A stretch of DNA of 41,836 bases. Origin: Bacteroidota bacterium (GTDB lineage Bacteria > Bacteroidota > Bacteroidia > UBA8524). Shown here in pieces: positions 1-8,365 of this stretch (positions are counted from its first letter, which is position 1; the number at the start of each line of letters is the position of its first letter). The notes beneath the pieces are model-generated. The model made no database searches. It was not told the DNA's origin and worked only from the letters and a program-made list of their open reading frames with translations. The translations under genes and the position numbers were made by a program. The stretch spans positions 1-41,836 of the forward strand of contig WBUH01000025.1 of NCBI GenBank assembly GCA_008933805.1, in the 5' to 3' direction.

Positions 1-11
1 AGAGAACTTCC

Positions 12-30
12 CCCTTCAAAATTTGAAGGG
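12..30. repeat. Perfect 19-bp palindrome, candidate operator
   Basis: CCCTTCAAA and TTTGAAGGG are perfect inverted copies around a single central A. The element lies just downstream of the leftward -7 element at 33-41, so the expected transcription start falls inside or beside it. That position suits a repressor operator or a hairpin at the 5' end of the leftward transcript. The regulator and the controlled gene are not visible, so the function is inference. Confidence 0.55.
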
Positions 31-32
31 CT

Positions 33-63
33 GCAAAGGTAATACTTTTCATTTCTTTGTCAA
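33..63 (-). promoter_or_regulatory. Bacteroidota-type promoter for a leftward gene outside the window
   Basis: On the minus strand a TTG at 61-63 is followed after 19 bases by TACCTTTGC (33-41). This matches the Bacteroidota -33/-7 pattern (TTTG, 19-21 bases, TAnnTTTG). Transcription would leave the window to the left. Confidence 0.6.
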
Positions 64-118
64 GTATTATTTTCACCTTTTTTCTCGTCACAGCATCTAC
101 TCTCTATCAGAACGGGGT

Positions 119-148
119 GCAAAGGTATGAATATTTTGAAGATTGCAA
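119..148 (-). promoter_or_regulatory. Second, upstream leftward promoter
   Basis: The same -7 element TACCTTTGC occurs on the minus strand at 119-127, with a TTG at 146-148 after an 18-base spacer. It lies 86 bases upstream of the first promoter, so the unseen leftward gene may have tandem promoters. No open reading frame of note lies between them. Confidence 0.45.
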
Positions 149-265
149 GCACTATTGTTAAGTTTTGATTAACAAGTATGCTTACTACCTGTTTCTCAGC
201 GGTATATTTTATCAGTGCAACGTTAAAGAACTAAGGTGCATCAATGGTTTTAGCATAATTATTGA

Positions 266-273
266 TAGTTTTG
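266..273 (+). promoter_or_regulatory. Candidate -7 element for the 281-1738 gene pair
   Basis: TAGTTTTG fits TAnnTTTG and ends 7 bases before the ATG at 281. No clear -33 TTTG is present. If real, the transcript would be leaderless or nearly so. Confidence 0.35.
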
Positions 274-280
274 CTTAGTT

Positions 281-715
281 ATGATGATGAGAATTGTTTG
301 TACGCTGCTATTATATATAGGTGTTGTTGGCTTTGTAAACGGCCAACGAGACAGTGGTTTTGTGGATTTGAAGGTAGGAGACTCCATTACTTTAGGGGCT
401 TGCAGCCATGCGCAGTATGGTTTTATGGGGATTGACATTGTAACCAAAACCCGCTGGATTGACCGTGGAATACCTTATGACAGTGTTTCGGGGGCGGGGT
501 TTTACTATTACTTTTTTAATGAGGGTGACTTTGACAGCCGCAGGTTGGGCTGTGAATACTCGGGCAAGAAGTTTAAGGTGGTGGGCTTTCAAACGGTGAA
601 GGAAGACAACGGTAAAGAACGCTTAATCATCTTTGGCCGTATTAATAATGACCCGCTAACGGCGTTGTGGATTGAGGCTGATGAGGCTATTGCTGCCAAA
701 GAACTTGTATTCTGA
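281..715 (+). CDS. Small exported protein of unknown function
   Basis: I do not recognise the family. The 144-residue product starts with a run of Met codons and a hydrophobic segment (about residues 3-19) ending in an N-G-Q site, which looks like a Sec signal peptide. The mature part of about 120 residues contains two cysteines and alternating hydrophobic/polar stretches consistent with a beta-rich fold. It has no recognisable catalytic motif. It sits 18 bases upstream of the GT9 gene on the same strand, so the two are probably co-transcribed, but this does not establish a role in glycan synthesis. ATG at 281, 284 and 287 are all possible starts; the first is used here. The GC-rich codon use resembles the next gene. 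Confidence 0.7.
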   Translation: MMMRIVCTLLLYIGVVGFVNGQRDSGFVDLKVGDSITLGACSHAQYGFMGIDIVTKTRWIDRGIPYDSVSGAGFYYYFFNEGDFDSRRLGCEYSGKKFKVVGFQTVKEDNGKERLIIFGRINNDPLTALWIEADEAIAAKELVF

Positions 716-733
716 TTATCTTTACGCCCGATT

Positions 734-1738
734 TTGAAGGTACTTATTATCCGTTTCAGTTCTATTGGCGATATTGTGCTTACTACGCCGGTGGTACGCT
801 GCCTTAAACAGCAGGTACCGGGGGCTGTGGTGCATTTTCTTACCAAAAAGCAGTTTGCCCCGCTGCTTACTACTAATATATATATAGATAAGGTAATTGG
901 TTTGGAGGATAGCCTTGGTGATACTATTAAGGTATTGCAGGCAGAGGGCTATGACCAGGTTATTGATTTACATAACAATTTGCGTACCCTACGGGTGAAG
1001 ACGTTGCTGCGTCGCCCTTCTGCTTCGTTTGCAAAACTGAACCTTAAGAAGTGGTTACTTGTGAACACTAAGGTGGATTGCATGCCAAAGGTTCATATTG
1101 TGGACCGCTATATGGCAACGATGAGGAAGCTGGGGGTGAAGTATGACGGAATGGGTATGGATTATTTTATCCCCGCTGATACTAAAGTGGACTTGACGCA
1201 ATGGCCGGATGTGTTTGCCAAGGGTTATGTAGCGTATGCTATTGGCGGGCAGCATACTACTAAGAAGATGCCCAACCATAAGATTGCGGAGGTTTTGCAA
1301 GCGCTGAACTATCCGGTGGTGTTGCTGGGCGGTAAAGAAGACCGGGAAAACGGTGATACTATATTAAAACAGGCTCCCTCCTGCCCTGCTATTAATTTGT
1401 GTGACGAACTAAGCTTACACCAATCGGCATGGGTGGCCAAAAACGCAAAGGGATTGATTAGCCACGATACGGGTATGATGCACATTGCTGCTGCTTTGGA
1501 TGTACCTATATTATCTATATGGGGAAATACTGTACCGCAATTGGGTATGTATCCTTTTTATAAAGATGGGTCAACGGCTGCTTTAAAGGCCGAGATGTTT
1601 GAGGTGATGGGATTAAAATGCCGTCCTTGTTCTAAAATAGGATTTGATAAATGCCCCAAGGGACACTTTGACTGTATGGAAGCTCAAAACTCGGCCGGGA
1701 TTGCTAAAGCAGCTTTAGCACTTACAGTTAACCGTTAA
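734..1738 (+). CDS. Glycosyltransferase family 9 (heptosyltransferase-like)
   Basis: GT9 enzymes (the WaaC/WaaF group) transfer heptose or a related sugar from a nucleotide donor to the lipid A core on the cytoplasmic face of the inner membrane. The N-terminus has the family signature F-S-S-I-G-D-I-V-L-T-T-P-V at about residues 8-20. The C-terminal half has the donor-site motif S-H-D-T-G-M-M-H-I-A-A near residue 250, followed by I-W-G-N-T. A cysteine-rich tail (C-R-P-C ... C-P-K-G-H ... C-M) is common in this family in Bacteroidota. The length of 334 residues is normal. The start is TTG, chosen because the signature begins almost at once and no ATG is closer. The exact sugar cannot be read from the sequence. 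Confidence 0.88.
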   Translation: MKVLIIRFSSIGDIVLTTPVVRCLKQQVPGAVVHFLTKKQFAPLLTTNIYIDKVIGLEDSLGDTIKVLQAEGYDQVIDLHNNLRTLRVKTLLRRPSASFAKLNLKKWLLVNTKVDCMPKVHIVDRYMATMRKLGVKYDGMGMDYFIPADTKVDLTQWPDVFAKGYVAYAIGGQHTTKKMPNHKIAEVLQALNYPVVLLGGKEDRENGDTILKQAPSCPAINLCDELSLHQSAWVAKNAKGLISHDTGMMHIAAALDVPILSIWGNTVPQLGMYPFYKDGSTAALKAEMFEVMGLKCRPCSKIGFDKCPKGHFDCMEAQNSAGIAKAALALTVNR

Positions 1739-1746
1739 AAGTACCT

Positions 1747-1778
1747 TATAACAATAACTATAACTATACTATATACTA
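1747..1778. repeat. Low-complexity AT tract between convergent genes
   Basis: An irregular run of ACTAT/AACTAT units fills the gap between the GT9 stop and the stop of the leftward NDH-2 gene. There is no GC-rich stem, so it is not a classical terminator, although two transcription units end here. Confidence 0.4.
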
Positions 1779-3068
1779 TTAATCTCCCGTGGGAGCATCC
1801 TTTTTATACGGACGAATTATAAGACGTATTGCCCGTTGGTAGCTAAAGTAGCTCCATACCCAGTTTAGTAACACTACAAAGCGGTTGCGGTAGCCCACTA
1901 ACATCAGCAGGTGCACCAGCATCCACACGTACCAAGCAAACCACCCTTTAAACTTTATAAAAGGTAAATCAACCACGGCTTTGTTACGGCCAATAGTAGC
2001 CATACTACCTTTATCGTAGTACTTGAAGGGCTTAAACGGTTTGTTTTTGCTAAGACCATTTAAGTTGACAGCCAAGTTGGCTGCTTGCTGCATGGCAACA
2101 GGTGCCACCATTGGATGTCCTTTGGGATAATCTTCGGTAGCCATTGCAGCTACATCACCAATTGCAAATACATTATCGTACCCACTTACCTTATTATATA
2201 TATCTACTTTATACCTACCCCGCTCAATAGACCCGACATCCAACCCATCAATCAATTTCCCTTTCACCCCTGCCGACCATATTACGGTTTCGGTATTCAT
2301 TGTAGTGCCGTTACTTAACTTCAACACTTGCCCGTCGTATTCCTGTACAGCGGTATTAACAAGTACGTGCACACCCATGTTTCTCAAAAACTTTGAGGCC
2401 GCATCGGATGCGTTCTGACTCATTGCTGCCAGCACCCTCGGTCCTGCTTCAATCAAGTGTATCGACATTAGGTTAGGGTCAAGCTCGGTATAGTCGTACG
2501 GAAGCACGTTGGTCTTAATTTCGGCCATCGCCCCCGCCAACTCTACCCCTGTGGGGCCTGCCCCAACAATTACAAAGTTTAATATTCGTTGCTTGTCGGC
2601 AATAGTAGGTGCCGCCATGGCTTTTTCAAACTCCTGCAATAAATCACTGCGAATATCTAATGACTCAGGAATACTCTTTAACGGCATGCTCCAATGCTCT
2701 ATACTTTGGTTGCCGAAAAAGTTGGTAGTAGCACCGGTTGCAATTACCAAGTAATCGTATAAAAAGTTACCTACGTTGGTAATAACCGTATTGTTTTTTG
2801 CATCCACCTGCTGCACCTCGGCCATTCGGAAAGCAACATTGGGCATGGGGCCTATCATTTTCCGGTACGGATAAGCAATGGCATCACTACCCAAACCACC
2901 CGTAGCTACTTGATACAGCAGTGGCTGAAACGTGTGATAATTGTGTTTATCAAGAAGAAATACCTTGTATTTTGATTTGTTTAGCTGCTTTGCCAGCCTT
3001 AGGCCTGCAAAACCGCCCCCAATGATAACTACCGTAGGGTACGGAAGTTCGTTAAAAGCTAACGTCAT
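1779..3068 (-). CDS. ndh: Type II NADH:quinone oxidoreductase (NDH-2)
   Basis: NDH-2 is a single-subunit flavoenzyme on the inner face of the membrane. It passes electrons from NADH to quinone without pumping protons. The protein has the FAD-binding G-G-G-F-A-G motif at residues 17-22 after a beta strand, and the second nucleotide-binding G-A-G-P-T-G-V-E motif at 169-176. An A-I-G-D-V-A segment near residue 300 contacts FAD, and an aromatic/hydrophobic C-terminal segment (about 370-410) probably anchors it to the membrane. The 429-residue length is normal. The ATG at 3068 places the FAD motif where expected. A GACCTTTG sequence at 3090-3097 on the minus strand is a near match to a -7 element. 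The gene is monocistronic, transcribed divergently from the CHU_C gene at 3225. Confidence 0.92.
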   Translation of the reverse strand: MTLAFNELPYPTVVIIGGGFAGLRLAKQLNKSKYKVFLLDKHNYHTFQPLLYQVATGGLGSDAIAYPYRKMIGPMPNVAFRMAEVQQVDAKNNTVITNVGNFLYDYLVIATGATTNFFGNQSIEHWSMPLKSIPESLDIRSDLLQEFEKAMAAPTIADKQRILNFVIVGAGPTGVELAGAMAEIKTNVLPYDYTELDPNLMSIHLIEAGPRVLAAMSQNASDAASKFLRNMGVHVLVNTAVQEYDGQVLKLSNGTTMNTETVIWSAGVKGKLIDGLDVGSIERGRYKVDIYNKVSGYDNVFAIGDVAAMATEDYPKGHPMVAPVAMQQAANLAVNLNGLSKNKPFKPFKYYDKGSMATIGRNKAVVDLPFIKFKGWFAWYVWMLVHLLMLVGYRNRFVVLLNWVWSYFSYQRAIRLIIRPYKKDAPTGD

Positions 3069-3224
3069 GGAAGTAGGGATTGGTTACTGCAAAGGTCAAT
3101 GTTTTTTTGGGTTTTATTTTAATTAGGCTTACAATTTTGTTGCTGTGCAATTGTCATAATCCATCTTGATTTTATACCACATGCAACAATTTGGTAGAAT
3201 ATGTAATCAAGGTTTATAGAAACG

Positions 3225-5720
3225 ATGAAACGTAAGGCTTGTATATTTTTACTTTTACTTGGGTTAATGATTTTACCCATGCTGACGCAGGCCCAAAAAG
3301 AAAATAATATCTGGTATTTTGGTGTGGGCTGCGGGCTTGATTTTTCAACTACCCCTCCTACCCCTTTAAGCAACGGAAAAATAAACACCAACGAGGGTTG
3401 TTCTTCGGTTTCTGATGGACAAGGCAATTTGCTGTTTTATACCGATGGCATTTCTGTTTGGAATAAAAACCATACGGTGATGGATAGCGGTACCGGACTA
3501 AAGGGCAATTCTTCTGCCACGCAATCGTCGGTGGTGGTTAAGGCACCGTGTACTACAGATAAGTACTATATTTTTACTGCCGATTGTCTTGAAAGCCCCG
3601 TTAATGCTTCTCATTACTCGGTAGTAGAAATGCAACACAACGGCGGTTTGGGCAAAGTGGTTGAAAAAAACACCGTTTTGTTTAACGGAAGATCTTCAGA
3701 AAAGATTACTTGTGTAAAAGATAATGCGGGCGGTTTTTGGATTATTATACACCCCATAGGAAGCGATGCATTCCACAGCTATCATTTAACCTCAACCGGA
3801 CTTGACCCTACTCCGGTGATAAGCAATCAGGGTCACGTGTATGAAAACAGCGGAATGGGCTTTATCGGTTATTTAAAATCATCACCCGACGGAAAAAAAA
3901 TTGCCGCTTGTATAGTAGATGCCCGAGCTGTTGAGATTTTTGACTTTGATAATGCAACCGGAAAATTATCTAACCACTTGTTGCTAGACAGTTCAACAAA
4001 CGGTCCATATTACTATGGCTGTTCATTTTCACCTGACAGTAAGTTGTTTTATGCAGCATCGCTAACCGGCGGTGGTATTTACCAATTTGATGTTTCGCTA
4101 CCCACCGATGCAGAAATTGTTGCTTCAAAAACAAGAATTTCTACAACTCCGGGTACACCCCGAACATTGGGAGCCATGCAACTTGCTGCTGACGGAAAGA
4201 TATATGTGGCCGTAATGAGCAGTAAAAAACTGGATGTGATTGGAAATCCTAACCAAAAAGGGGTAGGATGCGGCTATGTTGAAGGTGGAATTGTCATGAC
4301 CGGTATGCTGACTTTTGTAAGATTAGGGTTACCCAATTTTATTGAAAACCCTAATCCTTTTGGCCTATCTGTTGATTTGGGACCCGATACATCTGTTTGT
4401 AATTCCAACTCAATAACTATAAAACCATCAAGCCTTTTGCAGGGAACATACTTATGGAATACAGGAGCTACCACAACTTCTATCTCTGTAGCTACCTCCG
4501 GTACTTATTGGTTAAAAATAACCGCAGGCTGCGAGGTAGGCTACGATACTATTAAAGTAACTCAGAAAAACGCAGGGGTGACTATTGATTTGGGTAAAGA
4601 CACTATTGTTTGTAATAAACAACACACGCTTGAGTTACCCCCACCTCCTAATGGAGTTACCTATAAGTGGTTCAATGAATCATCAGCAAAAAGTGTTACC
4701 ATTACTCAAAGCGGAAAATATTGGGTAAAGGTAAATACCCCCTGCGGTTTGATAACCGATACCATTAATGTTACCCTTATTAAAGACAGTATTGCACCTA
4801 TACAATTGGGTAACGATACTGTAATTTGTGGCACTAGTTACACCCTTGGTACAACCTCGGCTCCGCAGGTAAACTATTTATGGAATACAGGCGATACATT
4901 TTCTACCCTTACTATTAATAAAACAGGAATGTATTGGCTAAAAGCTGAAAATGCTTGTTATAAAAAGGCCGACACTATTAATGTAGAGTTTGTGCAAGAT
5001 TCTGTACTAAGTATTGATTTAGGCAACGATTCTTTGCTTTGCGGCAGCAACCTTATGCTTGATGCAGGTTATTTTTATAAGGCTAAATATTTATGGAGCA
5101 CGGGCGACACTACCCGCACGATTGTTGCCGATACCATAGCCACCTATTCTGTAATGGTAACTACTTATGGGTGCAAAAATGTAATAAAGGACACCATAAA
5201 CGTAATGGCGTTCTATACAACGCCGCTCAAGTTTCCCAACGATACTGACATCTGTAACCACCATTTTGCAGATGGTTTTGATTTAAGCCCGAAAGGTTTT
5301 TATACCCACTACAATTGGAGTACAGGTAGCACGGAGCCAAAGTTTATTGCCAAACAACCCGGCAATTATGCTTTGCAAGTGCGGGATACCTGCGGTTTCG
5401 TGTACAACGACGATATAACTATTATAGTGAACGAGTGCATTTGTGATTTGTTTGTACCCAATGCTTTTACGCCTGATGGTGACGGTTTGAATGATGTTTT
5501 TTATGTGAGTGAATATTGCGGTTTGATTAAATACCGTTTGTGGATTTTTAACCGCTGGGGCGAGGTAATGTTTGAAACCAATAACCCCACTGCCACATGG
5601 GACGGAACTTACAAAGGACAGGCAGTACCCGAAGGTGTTTATGGAGTTCTGATTGACTACACTTTTGATAAACTCCCTACAAAACCCGAGTATAGAGGCA
5701 ACCTTACAATTATGAGGTAA
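3225..5720 (+). CDS. T9SS-exported surface protein: beta-propeller, five Ig-like repeats, CHU_C domain
   Basis: The 831-residue protein has a signal peptide (about 1-24, ending before Gln). Residues about 25-375 look like a beta-propeller, with recurring S-x-D-G-K and G-x-I-Y-x-A segments. Five tandem Ig/PKD-like repeats of about 72 residues begin near residues 384, 455, 527, 598 and 669. Each has an L-G-x-D-T-x-x-C start, a Y-x-W-x-T-G core and a second cysteine late in the unit. The gliding-motility-associated C-terminal domain starts near 743 with the P-N-A-F-T-P-D-G-D-G-x-N-D and F-N-R-W-G-E motifs and ends Ile-Met-Arg. In this family CHU_C directs export by type IX secretion and attachment to the surface. 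Adhesion or gliding is a plausible role but is not shown. Its stop lies two bases from that of the convergent M1 gene. Confidence 0.87.
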   Translation: MKRKACIFLLLLGLMILPMLTQAQKENNIWYFGVGCGLDFSTTPPTPLSNGKINTNEGCSSVSDGQGNLLFYTDGISVWNKNHTVMDSGTGLKGNSSATQSSVVVKAPCTTDKYYIFTADCLESPVNASHYSVVEMQHNGGLGKVVEKNTVLFNGRSSEKITCVKDNAGGFWIIIHPIGSDAFHSYHLTSTGLDPTPVISNQGHVYENSGMGFIGYLKSSPDGKKIAACIVDARAVEIFDFDNATGKLSNHLLLDSSTNGPYYYGCSFSPDSKLFYAASLTGGGIYQFDVSLPTDAEIVASKTRISTTPGTPRTLGAMQLAADGKIYVAVMSSKKLDVIGNPNQKGVGCGYVEGGIVMTGMLTFVRLGLPNFIENPNPFGLSVDLGPDTSVCNSNSITIKPSSLLQGTYLWNTGATTTSISVATSGTYWLKITAGCEVGYDTIKVTQKNAGVTIDLGKDTIVCNKQHTLELPPPPNGVTYKWFNESSAKSVTITQSGKYWVKVNTPCGLITDTINVTLIKDSIAPIQLGNDTVICGTSYTLGTTSAPQVNYLWNTGDTFSTLTINKTGMYWLKAENACYKKADTINVEFVQDSVLSIDLGNDSLLCGSNLMLDAGYFYKAKYLWSTGDTTRTIVADTIATYSVMVTTYGCKNVIKDTINVMAFYTTPLKFPNDTDICNHHFADGFDLSPKGFYTHYNWSTGSTEPKFIAKQPGNYALQVRDTCGFVYNDDITIIVNECICDLFVPNAFTPDGDGLNDVFYVSEYCGLIKYRLWIFNRWGEVMFETNNPTATWDGTYKGQAVPEGVYGVLIDYTFDKLPTKPEYRGNLTIMR

Positions 5721-5722
5721 GT

Positions 5723-7579
5723 TTATTTCCCTTCAATCATTATCTCGGCATCGTCGGGTAATATCATTGCGTTGTTTTCGCGTTCAGTATCTGCTAAATA
5801 ATAACCGGGGTCGATAATAATTTGAGCTACTTCTTTTTTACCGTCAATTTCAATGGTGTAAAACGGGTTTACCCACTGCCAATCGGCTAAGGTATTAACC
5901 TTTACTTTGCCAAAATCAGTTTTTGTACCGCGCATCAACGTTAGCGGAATGTAATACCATTGGCTGCTGCCGTCAGCAAAACGAACCAATACTTCTAAAG
6001 GCATCATCATTTTACCCTTGCGCTCAAGCGTAATATTGGTTTTGTTTTTTGTGGTATAAAACGATTTTACTGCGTAGTCAATCGTATTGGTAGTATTCAC
6101 CCATTGCTCAAAATACCAATCCAGTTCAAGGCCGCTTACTTTTTCCATTACCCGTTTTAGGGCAGTTGCATCAGGGTGTTTAAACTTCCACTCGTTATAA
6201 AAGCGCAGCATCCCGTTTTGGTAGTTGGCTTCCCCCACTATATAACGCAACTGGTGCAAAAACACCCCGCCTTTGTTATACGCCGATGAACCGTATCCGC
6301 CGTTAGAGTTAAAGAAATCAGCGTGAGTGGTTAGTGGCTCGTCTAATTCTGACTCAGTCATCGCCCAATAGCCTTTATAGCCAGCAAAAAATAAAGGTTC
6401 GCCGTCATCATACCCTAAGTGGTTCATCACCTCATCCGAGGTGTAAGTGGTAAACCCTTCGTCCATCCAACCGTAGTGGCTTTCATCAAACGCAAGTACG
6501 CCTTGAAACCAACTGTGGTTCATTTCATGGACAGAAACTCCAACAAGGCTCGAAAACCCGCGTTTTCCTGTAATCAGTGTCGCCATCGGGTATTCCATAC
6601 CTCCATCGCCGCCTTGCACAAAGCTGTACTGCTTGTAAGGGTACTCTCCGTAATGGCTGTTCATCCAATTCATCGATTTCTCCATGTACTCGCCCAACTT
6701 GCTCCACGTTTGGTGCAAAGTATCGTTGTCTTCATACACAAAATAAAACACTACGCCGTTTTGGCATTTGCGGCTTTTTACCACATAATCAGGGTCGGCA
6801 GCCCACACAAAATCATGTACGTTGGGGGCTTTAAACTTCCAAGTCAGTTTTTTACCGTCGGCACGTTTAACCTTCGCTCCTTCTGCTTCGTAGCCATGCC
6901 CTATTTCGTTTGCATTCTGCAAATAGCCTGTTCCGCCAATAATAAAATTCGAATCAATAGTAATGTTTACTTCAAAATCACCCCAGATACCATAAAACTC
7001 ACGGCCAATGTATTCGTTGGCGTGCCAACCTTGCACATCGTATTCGCACATTTTTGGGTACCATTGCGCCATGCTGTAATCAATCCCTTCGGCATTGTTA
7101 CGTCCGCTGCGGCGTATCTGCACCGGTACTTGTGCATCAAAGTCCATTTCGAATGTTGCCTTCTTTCCGGGCAAAATGGGTTTATCCAGCTCAACTTCAA
7201 GTATTGTACCTTGTGTTGTGAATTTCACATCCGTTCCGTTTTGCTTTAGGCTGTTGATTTTTTGAAATCCTTGTTCTTCGGGTCGAAGCTTACTAATCCT
7301 ATCGCCGATATTTTTTTGCGGGTCTTGTATGGTACGGTTGCGCACATCCATCTCACTACCCGGCTGAAAGGCATTGAAATACAAATGATAAAACACTTTA
7401 TACAAGGTATCGGGCGAGTTATTAAAGTAGGTTAGCTTTTGTTTGCCTTTGTATTGGTGCTTGGCCGCATCAAAATCAACATCTATTACATATTCTGCAC
7501 GTTGTTGCCAATAACCGTGTTGGGCGCTTGCAACCGATGCCACTACTAAACAAATTGCCAAATAAAAATACCTTGTCAT
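5723..7579 (-). CDS. Secreted M1-family zinc metallopeptidase
   Basis: M1 peptidases remove N-terminal residues from peptides using one zinc ion. The signal peptide covers about residues 1-20 and ends A-S-A before Gln, so the enzyme acts outside the cytoplasm. The substrate-binding loop is G-G-M-E-Y at 326-330. Here Tyr replaces the Asn of classical G-x-M-E-N enzymes, a variant I associate with Bacteroidota homologues. The zinc site is complete: H351-E352-x-x-H355, with the third ligand E374 in W-M-D-E-G-F-T-T-Y. I chose the ATG at 7579 (618 residues) over a TTG at 7591, because the ATG gives a standard signal peptide. The peptide specificity is unknown; nutrition from external protein is an inference. 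Its 3' end abuts the CHU_C gene. Confidence 0.9.
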   Translation of the reverse strand: MTRYFYLAICLVVASVASAQHGYWQQRAEYVIDVDFDAAKHQYKGKQKLTYFNNSPDTLYKVFYHLYFNAFQPGSEMDVRNRTIQDPQKNIGDRISKLRPEEQGFQKINSLKQNGTDVKFTTQGTILEVELDKPILPGKKATFEMDFDAQVPVQIRRSGRNNAEGIDYSMAQWYPKMCEYDVQGWHANEYIGREFYGIWGDFEVNITIDSNFIIGGTGYLQNANEIGHGYEAEGAKVKRADGKKLTWKFKAPNVHDFVWAADPDYVVKSRKCQNGVVFYFVYEDNDTLHQTWSKLGEYMEKSMNWMNSHYGEYPYKQYSFVQGGDGGMEYPMATLITGKRGFSSLVGVSVHEMNHSWFQGVLAFDESHYGWMDEGFTTYTSDEVMNHLGYDDGEPLFFAGYKGYWAMTESELDEPLTTHADFFNSNGGYGSSAYNKGGVFLHQLRYIVGEANYQNGMLRFYNEWKFKHPDATALKRVMEKVSGLELDWYFEQWVNTTNTIDYAVKSFYTTKNKTNITLERKGKMMMPLEVLVRFADGSSQWYYIPLTLMRGTKTDFGKVKVNTLADWQWVNPFYTIEIDGKKEVAQIIIDPGYYLADTERENNAMILPDDAEIMIEGK

Positions 7580-7676
7580 TGTTGTGTACAAAAAATTTGT
7601 TGCGCGAGTTTAACTATTTGCACGGGTTTTAATGCAATATGTTTGATGATTTAGACGAACAAAAAAGAATATCTGC

Positions 7677-7684
7677 TAACTTTA
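7677..7684 (+). promoter_or_regulatory. Weak -7-like element before the DinB gene
   Basis: TAACTTTA matches TAnnTTTG except at the last base and ends 6 bases before the ATG at 7691. No TTTG lies at the right distance upstream, so support is thin. Confidence 0.25.
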
Positions 7685-7690
7685 CACCAT

Positions 7691-8239
7691 ATGACGGTAC
7701 ACGATGTTTTGGAAAGGGCAAAGGAAGATTTTTTGCGTGCCGATGAAGACATAAGGCACCTTCTTCACAACCACAAGGAGCTGCTGTGGAAGCCCGCCCC
7801 TGATAAATGGAGTGCGGCACAATGTATTGAGCACATTATGGTGAGTAATACCCGCTATTTTGAGGCTTTGGAAAATAAACTTGCCGTGCTGGAAGGGAAA
7901 GAGAAGAATAAGCAGCCATACCGACCTACTTTTTGGGGCAAATTACTTTATAAGGCGGTTGACCCTGACCGTATGAAATCACACAAATCTAAAGCCCCGA
8001 AAATTTTTAATCCCCAACCGGTGGTTGAAATTCCTACGTTGATTACCCGGTTTGAAAGAAGCCAACAAGTATTGCAAGGATTTTTGCATAAAACCATGGA
8101 AACGGACGCTACACAAAAAATACAATCTCCTGTTTCAAGGTTTATTACTTATTCATTAGCCGATACAATGGCTATTTTGAGTAAGCACGAGATTCGTCAC
8201 TTTTTGCAAGCCAAAAATGTTTTGGCACTTAGAGGGTAA
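7691..8239 (+). CDS. DinB-superfamily four-helix protein
   Basis: DinB/YfiT-type proteins are four-helix bundles that bind a metal through three histidines. Many are thiol- or bacillithiol-linked transferases, or have no assigned function. In this 182-residue protein the likely triad is H48 (in C-I-E-H-I), H166 and H170 (in K-H-E-I-R-H), the usual spacing. The segment D-K-W-S-A-A-Q-C-I-E-H is the family's most recognisable stretch. There is no signal peptide, so it is cytoplasmic. It stands alone, divergent from the M1 gene and ending at a bidirectional terminator. The substrate cannot be inferred; the family call is firm, the reaction is not. Confidence 0.82.
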   Translation: MTVHDVLERAKEDFLRADEDIRHLLHNHKELLWKPAPDKWSAAQCIEHIMVSNTRYFEALENKLAVLEGKEKNKQPYRPTFWGKLLYKAVDPDRMKSHKSKAPKIFNPQPVVEIPTLITRFERSQQVLQGFLHKTMETDATQKIQSPVSRFITYSLADTMAILSKHEIRHFLQAKNVLALRG

Positions 8240-8287
8240 TTTTTCTCGATAGCTTTCTGAATGTAAAATTCATTCCTTTTAAAATAA

Positions 8288-8329
8288 AATGCACCGAAGG
8301 ATTTTAAACCCTTCGGCGCATTGTTTTTT
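8288..8329. terminator. Bidirectional hairpin terminator
   Basis: The arms AATGC-A-CCGAAGG and CCTTCGG-C-GCATT pair perfectly except for one A/C mismatch, around a 9-base A/T-rich loop. T-rich tracts follow on both strands. It lies between the convergent DinB and UbiB-like genes and can serve both. Confidence 0.85.
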
Positions 8330-8365
8330 AATTTAGTATAAATACTTTTATCCCATCAAGGCAAT

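Noticed and set aside
6419-7249. A 276-residue plus-strand frame
   Set aside because: It is the antisense shadow of the M1 peptidase, whose motifs are complete and whose codon pattern is normal. The plus-strand translation shows no family feature.
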